From NCBI GenBank assembly GCA_964450495.1, contig CAYVFU010000001.1, forward strand, positions 1-64,000: a DNA stretch of 64,000 nt. The letters are read 5' to 3'. Made by a program: the position numbers and the translations under genes. The DNA comes from CALFUK01 sp964450495. GTDB taxonomy: Bacteria > Bacteroidota > Bacteroidia > Chitinophagales > Saprospiraceae. Below, one piece after another: positions 44,759 to 53,097 of this stretch; positions within the stretch are counted from its first letter, which is position 1; every line of letters begins with the position of its first letter. The notes below the pieces were generated by a model that was given only the letters and a program-made list of their open reading frames with translations, made no database searches and was not told where the DNA came from.

Positions 44759-46903
44759 CTAATTATCTTGATTTCTGTCTGGTTTAGGCAATAAAGCTTT
44801 TCTTGACAATCTCCACTTCTTGGTTTTAGGATCAGTACCAATAATCTTAATTTTGATCATATCACCCTCATTAAACAAGCCTTCTAGTTTTTCGATTCTA
44901 GAATGAGATATTTCAGAAATGTGCACTAAGCCACCACTGTTAGCAAAATCAACAAATAAGCCGTAAGGTTTAATTGATGCAATCTTAGCTTCGTATTCCT
45001 CACCTTCTTTAACCGTATGAGCGATCTTCTTGATTTCTTTGACTGCTGCTGCCATACCTTCTCCATCCGTAGCGAAGATATTGACAATACCTTTCTCATC
45101 TACTTCTTCGATTGAGATCGTCGTACCAGTTTCTTTTTGGATTTCTTGAATCACTTTACCACCAGGGCCGATAATGGCACCGATAAATTCTTTTTGGACA
45201 ATCATTTCTGTCACACGTGGTGCATGTGGTTTGAGATCATCAGCTGGTTCATTTATCGTTTTGGCCATCTCATTCAAGATGTGAATACGACCTTCTTTAG
45301 CTTGTAATAATGCCTTTTCTAAAGTTTCGTAAGGTAATCCATCAATTTTGATATCCATTTGACAACCAGTAATACCGTTCATAGTACCAGTTACTTTAAA
45401 ATCCATATCACCTATCGCATCTTCATCACCGAGAATATCTGAAAGAATAGCAGATCTTTCTCCATCAGAAATCATCCCCATAGCTATTCCTGAGACAGGA
45501 GCTTTGATCTTAATTCCTGCGTCTAACAGAGATAGTGAGCCTGCGCATACAGTTGCCATTGATGAAGAACCATTAGATTCTAAAATGTCGGAGACTATTC
45601 TTACTGTGTAAGGGTTATCATCTGGCAACACCTGCTTTAATGATCGACTTGCTAAGTTAGCATGACCAACTTCTCTTCTGCCCGGACCTCTCATCGGCTT
45701 AATCTCACCAACTGATAAAGCTGGAAAGTTATAGTGCAAGATAAAACGCTCTGTATAATTTTCTAAAGCATTATCAATCATTTGCTCATCTCTCTTGGTA
45801 CCTAGGGTTAATGAAGCTAGTGCTTGTGTTTCCCCTCTATTGAAAATTGCACTTCCGTGTGTTGACGGTAAGTAATTGACTTCTGTCCAAATTGGTCTTA
45901 CGGTATCAAAACTTCTTCCATCAAGCCTCACATTTTCACTCAAGACCATTTCTCGAATTGTCTCTTTCTTTAATTTTTCAAGATATTTTTTAGCCTCATC
46001 ACCCTTCTCTGCAAGATACTCGTCGCCCATTTCTTCAAGTAGGCTTGCCTTTAACTCTTCTCCGATCTTTTTAAATGCATCTTTTCTGTCTGCTTTGTTG
46101 TGTGCTCCTCTTGCTACAGTAAGTACTTTGTCGTGGCAAAGGGCCTTTACTTTTGCTTTTAACTCCTCATCAATTTCGACTACAGCCAATTCTCTTTTGA
46201 CTGTTGCTTTCTCCCCTACTTTCTGTGCTAAATCCAATTGTGCTTGGCATTGAACTTTAATAGCATTATGACCAACTTTAATTGCCTCAATAAGCTCTTG
46301 TTCACTACACTCTTGAGCTTCTCCTTCTACCATCATCACATTCTCTAAAGTAGCTGCTACTACGATTTCCATTGTTGATGCTTCCATTGCTGATTTAGAA
46401 GGATTCACTACGTACTCTCCATTGATTTTAGCTACCCTCACTTCTGAGATAGGTCCTGCCCACGGAATATTTGATACAGACAATGCCGTAGATGCAGCAA
46501 GCGCTGTATAAGCGTCTGGTAGGACATCCAAATCCGCTGAAATCAGGTTAATGATCACTTGAGTATCATTCATATAACCATCTGGGAACAAAGGCCTAAT
46601 CGCTCTATCTACTAATCTTGATGTCAAGATTTCATAATCAGATAATCTAGCTTCTCTTCTGAAAAAGTTACCTGGAATTCTACCTGCTGATGCAAATTTC
46701 TCTTGATAATCCACTGAAAGAGGAAAAAACGGCTGACCTTCTCTAGCTTCCATTGCCGATACAACTGATGCAAAAAGCATCGTATTTCCAATTTTAACTA
46801 CGCAAGATCCGTGCGCTTGTGTTGCTAGCTTACCTGTTTCAAGAACAACCTCTTGACCATCAGGTAGATTGAATGACACTGTTGTGCCTACTTGTGAACC
46901 CAT
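44759..46903 (-). CDS. pnp: Polyribonucleotide nucleotidyltransferase (PNPase)
   Basis: A 714-residue 3'-5' exoribonuclease that degrades RNA phosphorolytically and can act in reverse. Two RNase PH cores are visible (FPLSVDYQEKFASAGRIPGN, FRREARLSDYEIL; then VRLDGRSFDTVRPI, SAIFNRGETQALASLTLGTK, ALSVGEIKPMRGPGRREVGH), followed by a KH domain (IGAIIGPGGKVIQEIQKETG) and an S1 domain (EYEAKIASIKPYGLFVDF, GGLVHISEIS). It follows rpsO in the same direction, the classic rpsO-pnp order, with a terminator-like hairpin between them. Confidence 0.97.
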   Translation of the reverse strand: MGSQVGTTVSFNLPDGQEVVLETGKLATQAHGSCVVKIGNTMLFASVVSAMEAREGQPFFPLSVDYQEKFASAGRIPGNFFRREARLSDYEILTSRLVDRAIRPLFPDGYMNDTQVIINLISADLDVLPDAYTALAASTALSVSNIPWAGPISEVRVAKINGEYVVNPSKSAMEASTMEIVVAATLENVMMVEGEAQECSEQELIEAIKVGHNAIKVQCQAQLDLAQKVGEKATVKRELAVVEIDEELKAKVKALCHDKVLTVARGAHNKADRKDAFKKIGEELKASLLEEMGDEYLAEKGDEAKKYLEKLKKETIREMVLSENVRLDGRSFDTVRPIWTEVNYLPSTHGSAIFNRGETQALASLTLGTKRDEQMIDNALENYTERFILHYNFPALSVGEIKPMRGPGRREVGHANLASRSLKQVLPDDNPYTVRIVSDILESNGSSSMATVCAGSLSLLDAGIKIKAPVSGIAMGMISDGERSAILSDILGDEDAIGDMDFKVTGTMNGITGCQMDIKIDGLPYETLEKALLQAKEGRIHILNEMAKTINEPADDLKPHAPRVTEMIVQKEFIGAIIGPGGKVIQEIQKETGTTISIEEVDEKGIVNIFATDGEGMAAAVKEIKKIAHTVKEGEEYEAKIASIKPYGLFVDFANSGGLVHISEISHSRIEKLEGLFNEGDMIKIKIIGTDPKTKKWRLSRKALLPKPDRNQDN

Positions 46904-46971
46904 AATAAATTATTTTACCTGTCCATACTATTAGACTCTTAAGCCTAGATGAACATTGGCGTTTCGTATTG

Positions 46972-47005
46972 AAAAAAAAAGCAATTAGTAGAGGCTTATT
47001 AATTG
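46972..47005 (-). terminator. rpsO terminator/attenuator overlapping the stop codon
   Basis: Minus strand: CAATTA and TAATTG pair around a 12-base loop, followed by C and a nine-base T run (46972-46980). The 5' arm includes the rpsO stop codon. A partial terminator here would tune pnp readthrough, as known for the E. coli rpsO-pnp junction. Confidence 0.5.
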
Positions 47006-47292
47006 TTATCTACTGATGACTTTCTTATTTCTAATTTTTCTATCAAATCTCTGTACTTCTGAATGTCTTTAGAAGCTAGATATTGTAGTAATCTTTTTCT
47101 TTTACCTACTAAAGTTAAAAGTGTCCGTTTGCAAGAGAAATCTTTCTTATTTCGAGCCAAATGCTCAGAAAGACTTGAAATTCTATAGGTAAAAAGGGCT
47201 ATTTGCCCTTCGATTGAGCCAGTGTTTTCCTTACTGCCTCCGTGTTCAGAGAAAATTTCTTCTTTTTTCTCGTTTGTTAAGTATGCTGCCAT
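46999..47292 (-). CDS. rpsO: 30S ribosomal protein S15
   Basis: A 97-residue S15, slightly longer than the usual ~88, which binds 16S rRNA early in platform assembly. Recognised from GSKENTGSIEGQIALFTYRI, LSEHLARNKKDF, RTLLTLVGKRKRLLQYL and YRDLIEKL. The extra residues are at the C-terminus (EIRKSSVDNN). Upstream of pnp. A good promoter is at 47344-47374; in other bacteria S15 represses its own translation through a leader structure, which I did not try to fold here. Confidence 0.97.
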   Translation of the reverse strand: MAAYLTNEKKEEIFSEHGGSKENTGSIEGQIALFTYRISSLSEHLARNKKDFSCKRTLLTLVGKRKRLLQYLASKDIQKYRDLIEKLEIRKSSVDNN

Positions 47293-47343
47293 ATGTTTAA
47301 AAATTTACCAAAAAGGATTACGAAAATACGATTTTAGCGAGTG

Positions 47344-47374
47344 CGAATGTACGACCAATTAGGCAATATGCAAA
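47344..47374 (-). promoter_or_regulatory. Candidate rpsO-pnp promoter
   Basis: Minus strand: TTTG (47371-47374), exactly 19 bases, then TACATTCG (47344-47351), one mismatch to TAnnTTTG. Leader about 45 bases. Confidence 0.6.
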
Positions 47375-47415
47375 GTTTGAACCTTTATAATTAATTGTCT
47401 TAAAAAATTATAGTC

Positions 47416-48171
47416 TTAGGATTTCGCCTCATTCCATAGCGCATCCATTTCTTCTAATGTCATATCAGTCAATTCCTTGGATGCATGGGCTTCGATGTAT
47501 TCAAATCGAGATTTAAACTTCTTATTTACTTTTTCTAAAGCTGTTTCTGGATCTACTTTTAGGAATCTGGCATAATTGACCAATGAAAACAACACATCTC
47601 CAAATTCTTCTTCAATTCTTGATGGGTCATCCTGCCCTTCTACAACTTCCTTGAGTTCTTGCATTTCTTCTTCGACCTTTTCCCATACTTGGTCCTTGTT
47701 TTCCCATTCAAAACCTACCTGCTTGGTTTTATCCTGCATTCGGTAAGCTTTTACAATTGCTGGCAATGAATTTGGGACTCCGGACAATATTGACTTCTTA
47801 CCTTCAGATTTTTTGATTTGCTCCCAGTTACGCTTTACATCATCTTCTCCATCAACAGTTATATCTCCATAAATGTGCGGGTGTCTCCGGATCAGTTTCT
47901 CATTGATTGACTCCAAAGCATCTCCGATATTAAATTGACCTTTCTCGTCGGCAATCTTGCTGTAGAAGACCATATGCAACATCAGATCACCAATTTCTTC
48001 CTTAATCTCATTCACATCATCTTCTAAAAGTGCATCAGCCAACTCATACGTTTCTTCAATTGTGAGATTTCGAAGCGACTCGTTGGTTTGAACTTTATCC
48101 CATGGACATTCCTTTCGAAGTGTATCCATGATGTCTAAAAGGCGTTGAAATTCGGTTAATCTTTTATCCAT
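47416..48171 (-). CDS. mazG: Nucleoside triphosphate pyrophosphohydrolase MazG
   Basis: A 251-residue enzyme with two MazG domains that hydrolyses (d)NTPs to monophosphate and pyrophosphate, a house-cleaning and stringent-response-related role. The N-terminal RLLDIMDTLRKECPWDKVQT, NLTIEETYELADALLEDD and EEIGDLMLHMVFYSKIADE give the metal-binding EExxE and ExxD motifs; the second domain repeats them (EEEMQELKEVVEG, RIEEEFGDVLFSLVNYARFL). Divergent from the small membrane protein at 48223. Confidence 0.95.
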   Translation of the reverse strand: MDKRLTEFQRLLDIMDTLRKECPWDKVQTNESLRNLTIEETYELADALLEDDVNEIKEEIGDLMLHMVFYSKIADEKGQFNIGDALESINEKLIRRHPHIYGDITVDGEDDVKRNWEQIKKSEGKKSILSGVPNSLPAIVKAYRMQDKTKQVGFEWENKDQVWEKVEEEMQELKEVVEGQDDPSRIEEEFGDVLFSLVNYARFLKVDPETALEKVNKKFKSRFEYIEAHASKELTDMTLEEMDALWNEAKS

Positions 48172-48193
48172 TATAAAACTTAAGCTACATTTG
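48162..48193 (+). promoter_or_regulatory. Candidate promoter for the small membrane protein
   Basis: Perfect -7 box TACATTTG at 48186-48193 with TTTT (three of four) at 48162-48165, 20 bases upstream. Initiation near 48200 excludes the ATG at 48196 and favours the ATG at 48223. Confidence 0.5.
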
Positions 48194-48222
48194 TAATGTT
48201 AAATATATCAATAAACAATACT

Positions 48223-48447
48223 ATGACTCAGTTCTTGACATTATTCCTCATCATACTTGTCGTTTTTGGAGTGTCTTTTATCCTCATTAATCTAAGGCAA
48301 GTGGTTACAGGGCAAGACTTTAGAGGGACATGTGCGTCTAATAATCCTATGCTTAAAAATGAGATTGGTGAATGTGGAGTTTGTGGTAAGAAGGCAGATG
48401 AAGAATGTAAAATGCCTGAAACTGAACTTCAGAATCAAAAAGGTTGA
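48223..48447 (+). CDS. Small cysteine-rich membrane protein, NqrM-like
   Basis: A 74-residue protein (starting at the ATG at 48223, as the promoter indicates; an ATG at 48196 is in frame). One membrane segment (FLTLFLIILVVFGVSFILI) is followed by a positive stretch and a Cys-rich tail, RGTCASNNP, GECGVCGKKADEECK. Size, single N-terminal helix and the Cys motif resemble NqrM (DUF539), which delivers iron to Na+-NQR, and the 'membrane or secreted protein' family of Bacteroidota; the match is by pattern only. No nqr genes lie in the window. A metal-binding assembly role is the best guess. Confidence 0.6.
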   Translation: MTQFLTLFLIILVVFGVSFILINLRQVVTGQDFRGTCASNNPMLKNEIGECGVCGKKADEECKMPETELQNQKG

Positions 48448-48782
48448 TCTTTCCCGTACTTTTTTTGAGGCCTTTGTATTACTTTTTGGACAACTGAGCA
48501 GACAAGCTCATCATAAGACTAACTACAAAAAATCCTCCCGCTACATACAATACTAACATGGTGTTAAAGTTCGTTTTTGGAACAATGCTAAGATGAGACA
48601 AAACATTCGAATTTTTGAATATTCTCATATATATTTCTTTTATTAATACCTATTTACTTTAACAAGACAAAAGTTAATTTTTTTCGAAAAAAAAGTGACT
48701 TTTGTTAAGTGAGCAAAACATAGACTTCCAAAGCTCTTTCCTTTGTAAAACTATCCACTATCTTTAAAGCTCAATTCGAATT
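48448..48782. other. Intergenic region, 335 bp
   Basis: No supported gene; a frame at 48332-48556 in another phase is a shadow of the small membrane protein. The stretch 48660-48780 upstream of the PIG-L gene is very AT-rich and contains the inverted repeat listed separately. Confidence 0.5.
48667..48705. promoter_or_regulatory. 39-bp imperfect inverted repeat upstream of the PIG-L operon
   Basis: Arms ACAAAAGT (48667-48674) and ACTTTTGT (48698-48705) pair perfectly; inside them seven T (48678-48684) and seven A pair around CG. The centre of the repeat is about 97 bp upstream of the ATG at 48783. It could be an operator or a bidirectional terminator. Confidence 0.4.
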
Positions 48783-51287
48783 ATGATCAGAATATTCTAT
48801 ATAATACTATGTCTTTTCGTTCAATCTCAAAGTTGGTCTCAGCAGCCTGAAAAATTAAACAGCGCAGAAATTTTCCATGAAATTCAAAAGCTTCAATTTT
48901 TGGGTTCTGCTCTATATGTTGCTGCACATCCTGATGATGAGAATACCAGACTTATAGCCTATTTGGCCAACGAGCTAAAAGCAAATACAGCATATCTTTC
49001 GTTGACTCGCGGTGGTGGAGGTCAAAACTTGATTGGTACAGAATTGGCCGATCAGCTGGGCGTACTACGAACACAAGAATTATTGGCCGCAAGACGCACG
49101 GACGGCGGTCAGCAATTGTTTTCTAGAGCTATCGATTTTGGCTACTCAAAACATCCAGATGAGACTCTATCTATATGGAATAAAGATAAAGTCCTCTCTG
49201 ACGTGGTTTGGGCAATGCGAAAACACAAACCAGATATAATCGTTAACCGTTTTGATCATCGTACACCTGGTAGAACTCATGGACACCATACAAGTTCAGC
49301 AATGTTGTCTGTTGAAGCATTTGATATTGTAAATAAAAAATCGACTTTCCCTGACCAGTTAGATTATGTTGAGCCATGGCAACCAAAACGGTTATTTTTC
49401 AATACTTCTTGGTGGTTTTATGGCAGTAGAGATAAATTTGCTGAGGCTGATAAAACCAACTTAATGAGCTTGGATGTTGGTACTTATTATCCGGTGTTAG
49501 GTAAATCAAATAACGAAATTGCAGCTGCAAGTAGAAGCATGCATAAATGTCAAGGCTTTGGATCTACAGGCACAAGGGGATCCGAATTAGAATATCTAGA
49601 AATTATAAAAGGAGACATGCCTGCAGATAAGCAAGATCTTTTTGCCGGTATCAATACGACCTGGACCAGAGTTGAAGGTGGAGGAGACATTGGGACTCAT
49701 TTAAAAAAAATAGAGCAAGAATTTAATCTAGCAAACCCTGCTGCAAGTGTATCAGATTTGATGGTGGTTAGAGATATGATTTCTAATCTGGATGATGGTC
49801 ATTGGAGATCTATCAAACTTGCTGACTTAGATAATGTTTTAAAAGCATGCTTAGGCTTATATACAGAAGTCAAGACAGAAGACCAAAGTGCGATACCAGG
49901 GCAGACAATTGACATACAAATAGAAGCACTTAATAGATCAGCTGTTCCCGTTCATTTTAACTCACTGACATTTTCTTCAACAATGGGTGATACAATAATC
50001 AATACACCCCTCGCAAATAATGAAGGATTGAAACTATTCAAACAAATAAAAATTCCTCATGATGCGGAATTGAGCTCACCATACTGGTTAAAAGAGAAAT
50101 CTTCCTTAGGTATTTATACTGTGGAAGACAGGTCTTTAATTGGGCTGCCAGAAAACCCTCCTGCTTTACAAGCAACTTTTGATTTAAGTGTTAACGATAA
50201 AAGTTTTCCTGTTACAGTTCCTGTTGTTTTTAAGAAAAATGATCCAGTCGATGGCGAAGTGTATCAGCCATTTAATATCGTACCTGAGGCATCAGTCTCG
50301 TTAAGTGACAAGGTCTACATATTTAATTCTAGTGAGCCAAAAACAATTAAAGTTAGCGTAAAAGCGCACAAGGATAATCTAGAAGGAAAATTAGAACTAT
50401 GCCATCCTTCTGATTGGAAGGTTTACCCAGAATCCGTTGATATATCTTTAGTCAATAAAGGAATGGACCAGACATTTGATTTCACCCTTACACCACCAGA
50501 TACTCAGTCTGTTCAATTTATTGTCCCACTTCTTAAAGTAGGTGAAAACTCATATACAAATGATTTATTGGTCGTAGATTATAACCATATCCCGATGCAA
50601 GCTTCTATAAAGGATGCTTCCGCAAGAGTTGTGAGACTTGAGATCGAAAAGAAAGGTCAGCGTGTCGGATATATAATGGGAGCTGGTGATGAAGTCCACA
50701 CAGGCCTTAAACAAATTGGTTACGATGTTGATTTAATTACACCACAGCAAATTTCATTAGAGCTACTTAATAAATATGACGCCGTTGTTACGGGAATAAG
50801 AGCATACAATACATTAGATGATTTGAAATTCAAACAAGACATTCTATTGGAGTATGTTGAAAATGGTGGAAATTTAATTATTCAATACAATACATCACGT
50901 CGGTTTAGTTTACCGAATATTGGACCATATCCACTGAAACTATCGCGAGATAGAGTGACAGATGAAACTGCAGAAATCAGGTTTTTAGCTAAAGATCATC
51001 CTGTACTAAATACGCCAAATAAAATCACTGAATCAGACTTTGAAAATTGGGTGCAAGAAAGAGGCTTGTACTTTCCCGGAGAATGGGACGATGCCTATAC
51101 ACCAATTTTTTCTATGAATGATAAAGGTGAGGATGAAAAGCATGGGTCAATGTTGGTAGCAGAATATGGTAAAGGGAATTACATCTATACTGGCATTTCG
51201 TTTTTTAGAGAAATTCCGTTTGGTGTGCCTGGTGCCTATCGATTGCTGGCCAATATGATTTCATTAGATAAAAATGTAAGGCCATGA
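48783..51287 (+). CDS. PIG-L family deacetylase (LmbE-like), large secreted form
   Basis: An 834-residue exported protein. Signal peptide (IFYIILCLFVQSQSWSQ), then the PIG-L/LmbE domain: AAHPDDENTRL with the zinc-binding His49 and Asp51/52, and the later HRTPGRTHGHHTSSAML giving the second metal His cluster. PIG-L enzymes remove N-acetyl groups from GlcNAc-containing molecules. The ~500-residue C-terminal part is beta-rich and ends with a GATase/Rossmann-like segment (GYDVDLITPQQISLELLNKYDAVVTGIRAYN). Homologous large PIG-L proteins are common in Bacteroidota. First gene of a probable four-gene operon; its stop overlaps the next start (ATGA). Confidence 0.88.
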   Translation: MIRIFYIILCLFVQSQSWSQQPEKLNSAEIFHEIQKLQFLGSALYVAAHPDDENTRLIAYLANELKANTAYLSLTRGGGGQNLIGTELADQLGVLRTQELLAARRTDGGQQLFSRAIDFGYSKHPDETLSIWNKDKVLSDVVWAMRKHKPDIIVNRFDHRTPGRTHGHHTSSAMLSVEAFDIVNKKSTFPDQLDYVEPWQPKRLFFNTSWWFYGSRDKFAEADKTNLMSLDVGTYYPVLGKSNNEIAAASRSMHKCQGFGSTGTRGSELEYLEIIKGDMPADKQDLFAGINTTWTRVEGGGDIGTHLKKIEQEFNLANPAASVSDLMVVRDMISNLDDGHWRSIKLADLDNVLKACLGLYTEVKTEDQSAIPGQTIDIQIEALNRSAVPVHFNSLTFSSTMGDTIINTPLANNEGLKLFKQIKIPHDAELSSPYWLKEKSSLGIYTVEDRSLIGLPENPPALQATFDLSVNDKSFPVTVPVVFKKNDPVDGEVYQPFNIVPEASVSLSDKVYIFNSSEPKTIKVSVKAHKDNLEGKLELCHPSDWKVYPESVDISLVNKGMDQTFDFTLTPPDTQSVQFIVPLLKVGENSYTNDLLVVDYNHIPMQASIKDASARVVRLEIEKKGQRVGYIMGAGDEVHTGLKQIGYDVDLITPQQISLELLNKYDAVVTGIRAYNTLDDLKFKQDILLEYVENGGNLIIQYNTSRRFSLPNIGPYPLKLSRDRVTDETAEIRFLAKDHPVLNTPNKITESDFENWVQERGLYFPGEWDDAYTPIFSMNDKGEDEKHGSMLVAEYGKGNYIYTGISFFREIPFGVPGAYRLLANMISLDKNVRP

Positions 51288-51397
51288 AAGAAGAAGGCTC
51301 CTCTAATTGGAAAAACTGGTACCTATTAATCATCGTATTTAATTTGGTATTTATCACCATAATTTATCAATATTTTTCATCTATAAACAACTTCTAA
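51284..51397 (+). CDS. 37-residue single-pass membrane peptide
   Basis: Too short for ordinary gene callers. Its ATG overlaps the PIG-L stop (ATGA at 51284-51287) and its TAA (51395-51397) is followed at once by the ATG of the sodium symporter, so all three should be translationally coupled. The sequence begins MKEEGSSNWKNWYLL and continues with a hydrophobic run (LIIVFNLVFITIIYQYF): one membrane helix with the charged end probably cytoplasmic. Small membrane partners are known in front of some solute:sodium symporters (for example DUF3311/YhdT-type, though those are larger), so an auxiliary subunit is the favoured inference. Confidence 0.6.
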   Translation: MKEEGSSNWKNWYLLIIVFNLVFITIIYQYFSSINNF

Positions 51398-53086
51398 ATG
51401 TCCTCAATTGATTGGATCGTCATGGTAGTCACCATGGTAGCTATTATTGGTTACGGAATATGGCGAACAAAAGGAAGTGAGAATATTGAAGAATTTTTAC
51501 TAGGTGGCAATGAAGCAAAGTGGTGGACCATAGGATTATCGGTAATGGCAACGCAAGCAAGTGCGATTACCTTTTTATCGACACCAGGCTTAGCTTATCA
51601 AACAGGATTAGATTTTCTACAATTTTATTTAATGCTGCCTCTGGCATTAATCATTATTTGCATCACTTTTATTCCACTTTACTACCGACTAAAAGTCTAC
51701 ACCGCCTACGAATTTTTAGAAAATAGATTTGACGTAAAAACACGAACCCTTACTTCGAGTCTTTTTTTAATTCAGCGTGGACTTGCTGCAGGTATCACGA
51801 TTTATGCACCTGCAATTATTATTTCTTCCGTCATGGGATGGAATTTAAATATCACTACTATTTTTATTGGTATTATCGCAATTGCCTATACTGTATCCGG
51901 AGGAACTAAAGCTGTACATGTTACTCATAAACTTCAAATGATCACCATATTTATTGGCTTGATCATTATTTTTATTTTACTATTGAATTACCTACCAGAC
52001 GAATATTCATTTAAAGAGATGATGTACATCGCCTCTGCAAATGATAAGTTAGAAATAATTGATTGGTCTTGGGACATAAAAGACCGGTATAACATCTACT
52101 CTACCCTAGCAGCACTCTTTTTATTTTTATCATACTTCGGAACAGATCAAAGCCAGGTACAACGATATATATCAGGTCAGTCTGTACAACACAGTCGACT
52201 TGGTTTAATCTTTAATGCCTTATTTAAAGTGCCACTCCAGTTCTTTATTTTATTATTGGGATTATTGGTCTTTATCTTTTATCAATTCAATCAAGCACCG
52301 ATTCATTTTAATGAAACCTTAATTGAAAAAGTAGAAAATTCAGTGTACAGCCAAGAACTCCAACCTATCTATAATGAATACAATGCGAATTTTGAACAAC
52401 GTAAAAAGACCAGCAATTTATTAATTACGCAAATAAGAGAAAATAATCCAGCAAAGACAAACACAAGTACAGTTCTCAATAATATAGTTGAAGAGGAAAA
52501 AAACATAAGAGCTCGCGCAAAAGAGATCATAGCTAAAGTTGACGAAAAAGCGGAAGTTAATGACAAAGACTATGTCTTCATTAATTTTATTTTAAACTAT
52601 TTACCAAAAGGGCTCGTAGGATTATTATTAGCTGCGATTTTCTTTGCGGCTATGTCTTCAACCGCTTCTGAATTAAATGCACTTGCTTCCACAAGTACCG
52701 TTGACATACACAAGCGCCTCCTTAAAAAAGACGCCTCTGAAGAACATTATCTGAAAGCCTCTAAAGGTTGGACTTTATTCTGGGGATTGTTTGCCATAAT
52801 GTTCGCCAGTGTAGGCACACTATTTGAAAGTCTTATCGAATTTGTAAACATTATTGGTTCTTTATTTTATGGCACCATTCTGGGTATTTTCTTAGTGGCC
52901 TTTTATTTCAAACATATAAAAGGAAATGCTGTATTTATGGCAGCAATCATTACTGAATTAATCGTTGTAATTATCTTTTGGCAAGATATAGTGAGCTACT
53001 TATGGCTAAACTTGATTGGGGCGCTAGGCGTAATTATTATATCAATTATTCTAAATCCTTTGCTTAAATCTAAATCGGCACTCTAA
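51398..53086 (+). CDS. Sodium:solute symporter (SSS family)
   Basis: A 562-residue transporter with about 13 hydrophobic segments. The start (SIDWIVMVVTMVAIIGYGIW, then LLGGNEAKWWTIGLSVMATQ) and SAITFLSTPGLAYQTGLDF are typical of the SSS family, which drives uptake of sugars, acids or other solutes with sodium. Residues ~305-390 form a long charged cytoplasmic or periplasmic loop (EKVENSVYSQELQPIYNEY, RARAKEIIAKVDEKAEVN), an insertion seen in Bacteroidota members. Substrate unknown; it may import products of the adjacent PIG-L enzyme. Confidence 0.9.
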   Translation: MSSIDWIVMVVTMVAIIGYGIWRTKGSENIEEFLLGGNEAKWWTIGLSVMATQASAITFLSTPGLAYQTGLDFLQFYLMLPLALIIICITFIPLYYRLKVYTAYEFLENRFDVKTRTLTSSLFLIQRGLAAGITIYAPAIIISSVMGWNLNITTIFIGIIAIAYTVSGGTKAVHVTHKLQMITIFIGLIIIFILLLNYLPDEYSFKEMMYIASANDKLEIIDWSWDIKDRYNIYSTLAALFLFLSYFGTDQSQVQRYISGQSVQHSRLGLIFNALFKVPLQFFILLLGLLVFIFYQFNQAPIHFNETLIEKVENSVYSQELQPIYNEYNANFEQRKKTSNLLITQIRENNPAKTNTSTVLNNIVEEEKNIRARAKEIIAKVDEKAEVNDKDYVFINFILNYLPKGLVGLLLAAIFFAAMSSTASELNALASTSTVDIHKRLLKKDASEEHYLKASKGWTLFWGLFAIMFASVGTLFESLIEFVNIIGSLFYGTILGIFLVAFYFKHIKGNAVFMAAIITELIVVIIFWQDIVSYLWLNLIGALGVIIISIILNPLLKSKSAL

Positions 53087-53097
53087 AACAATAAGCC

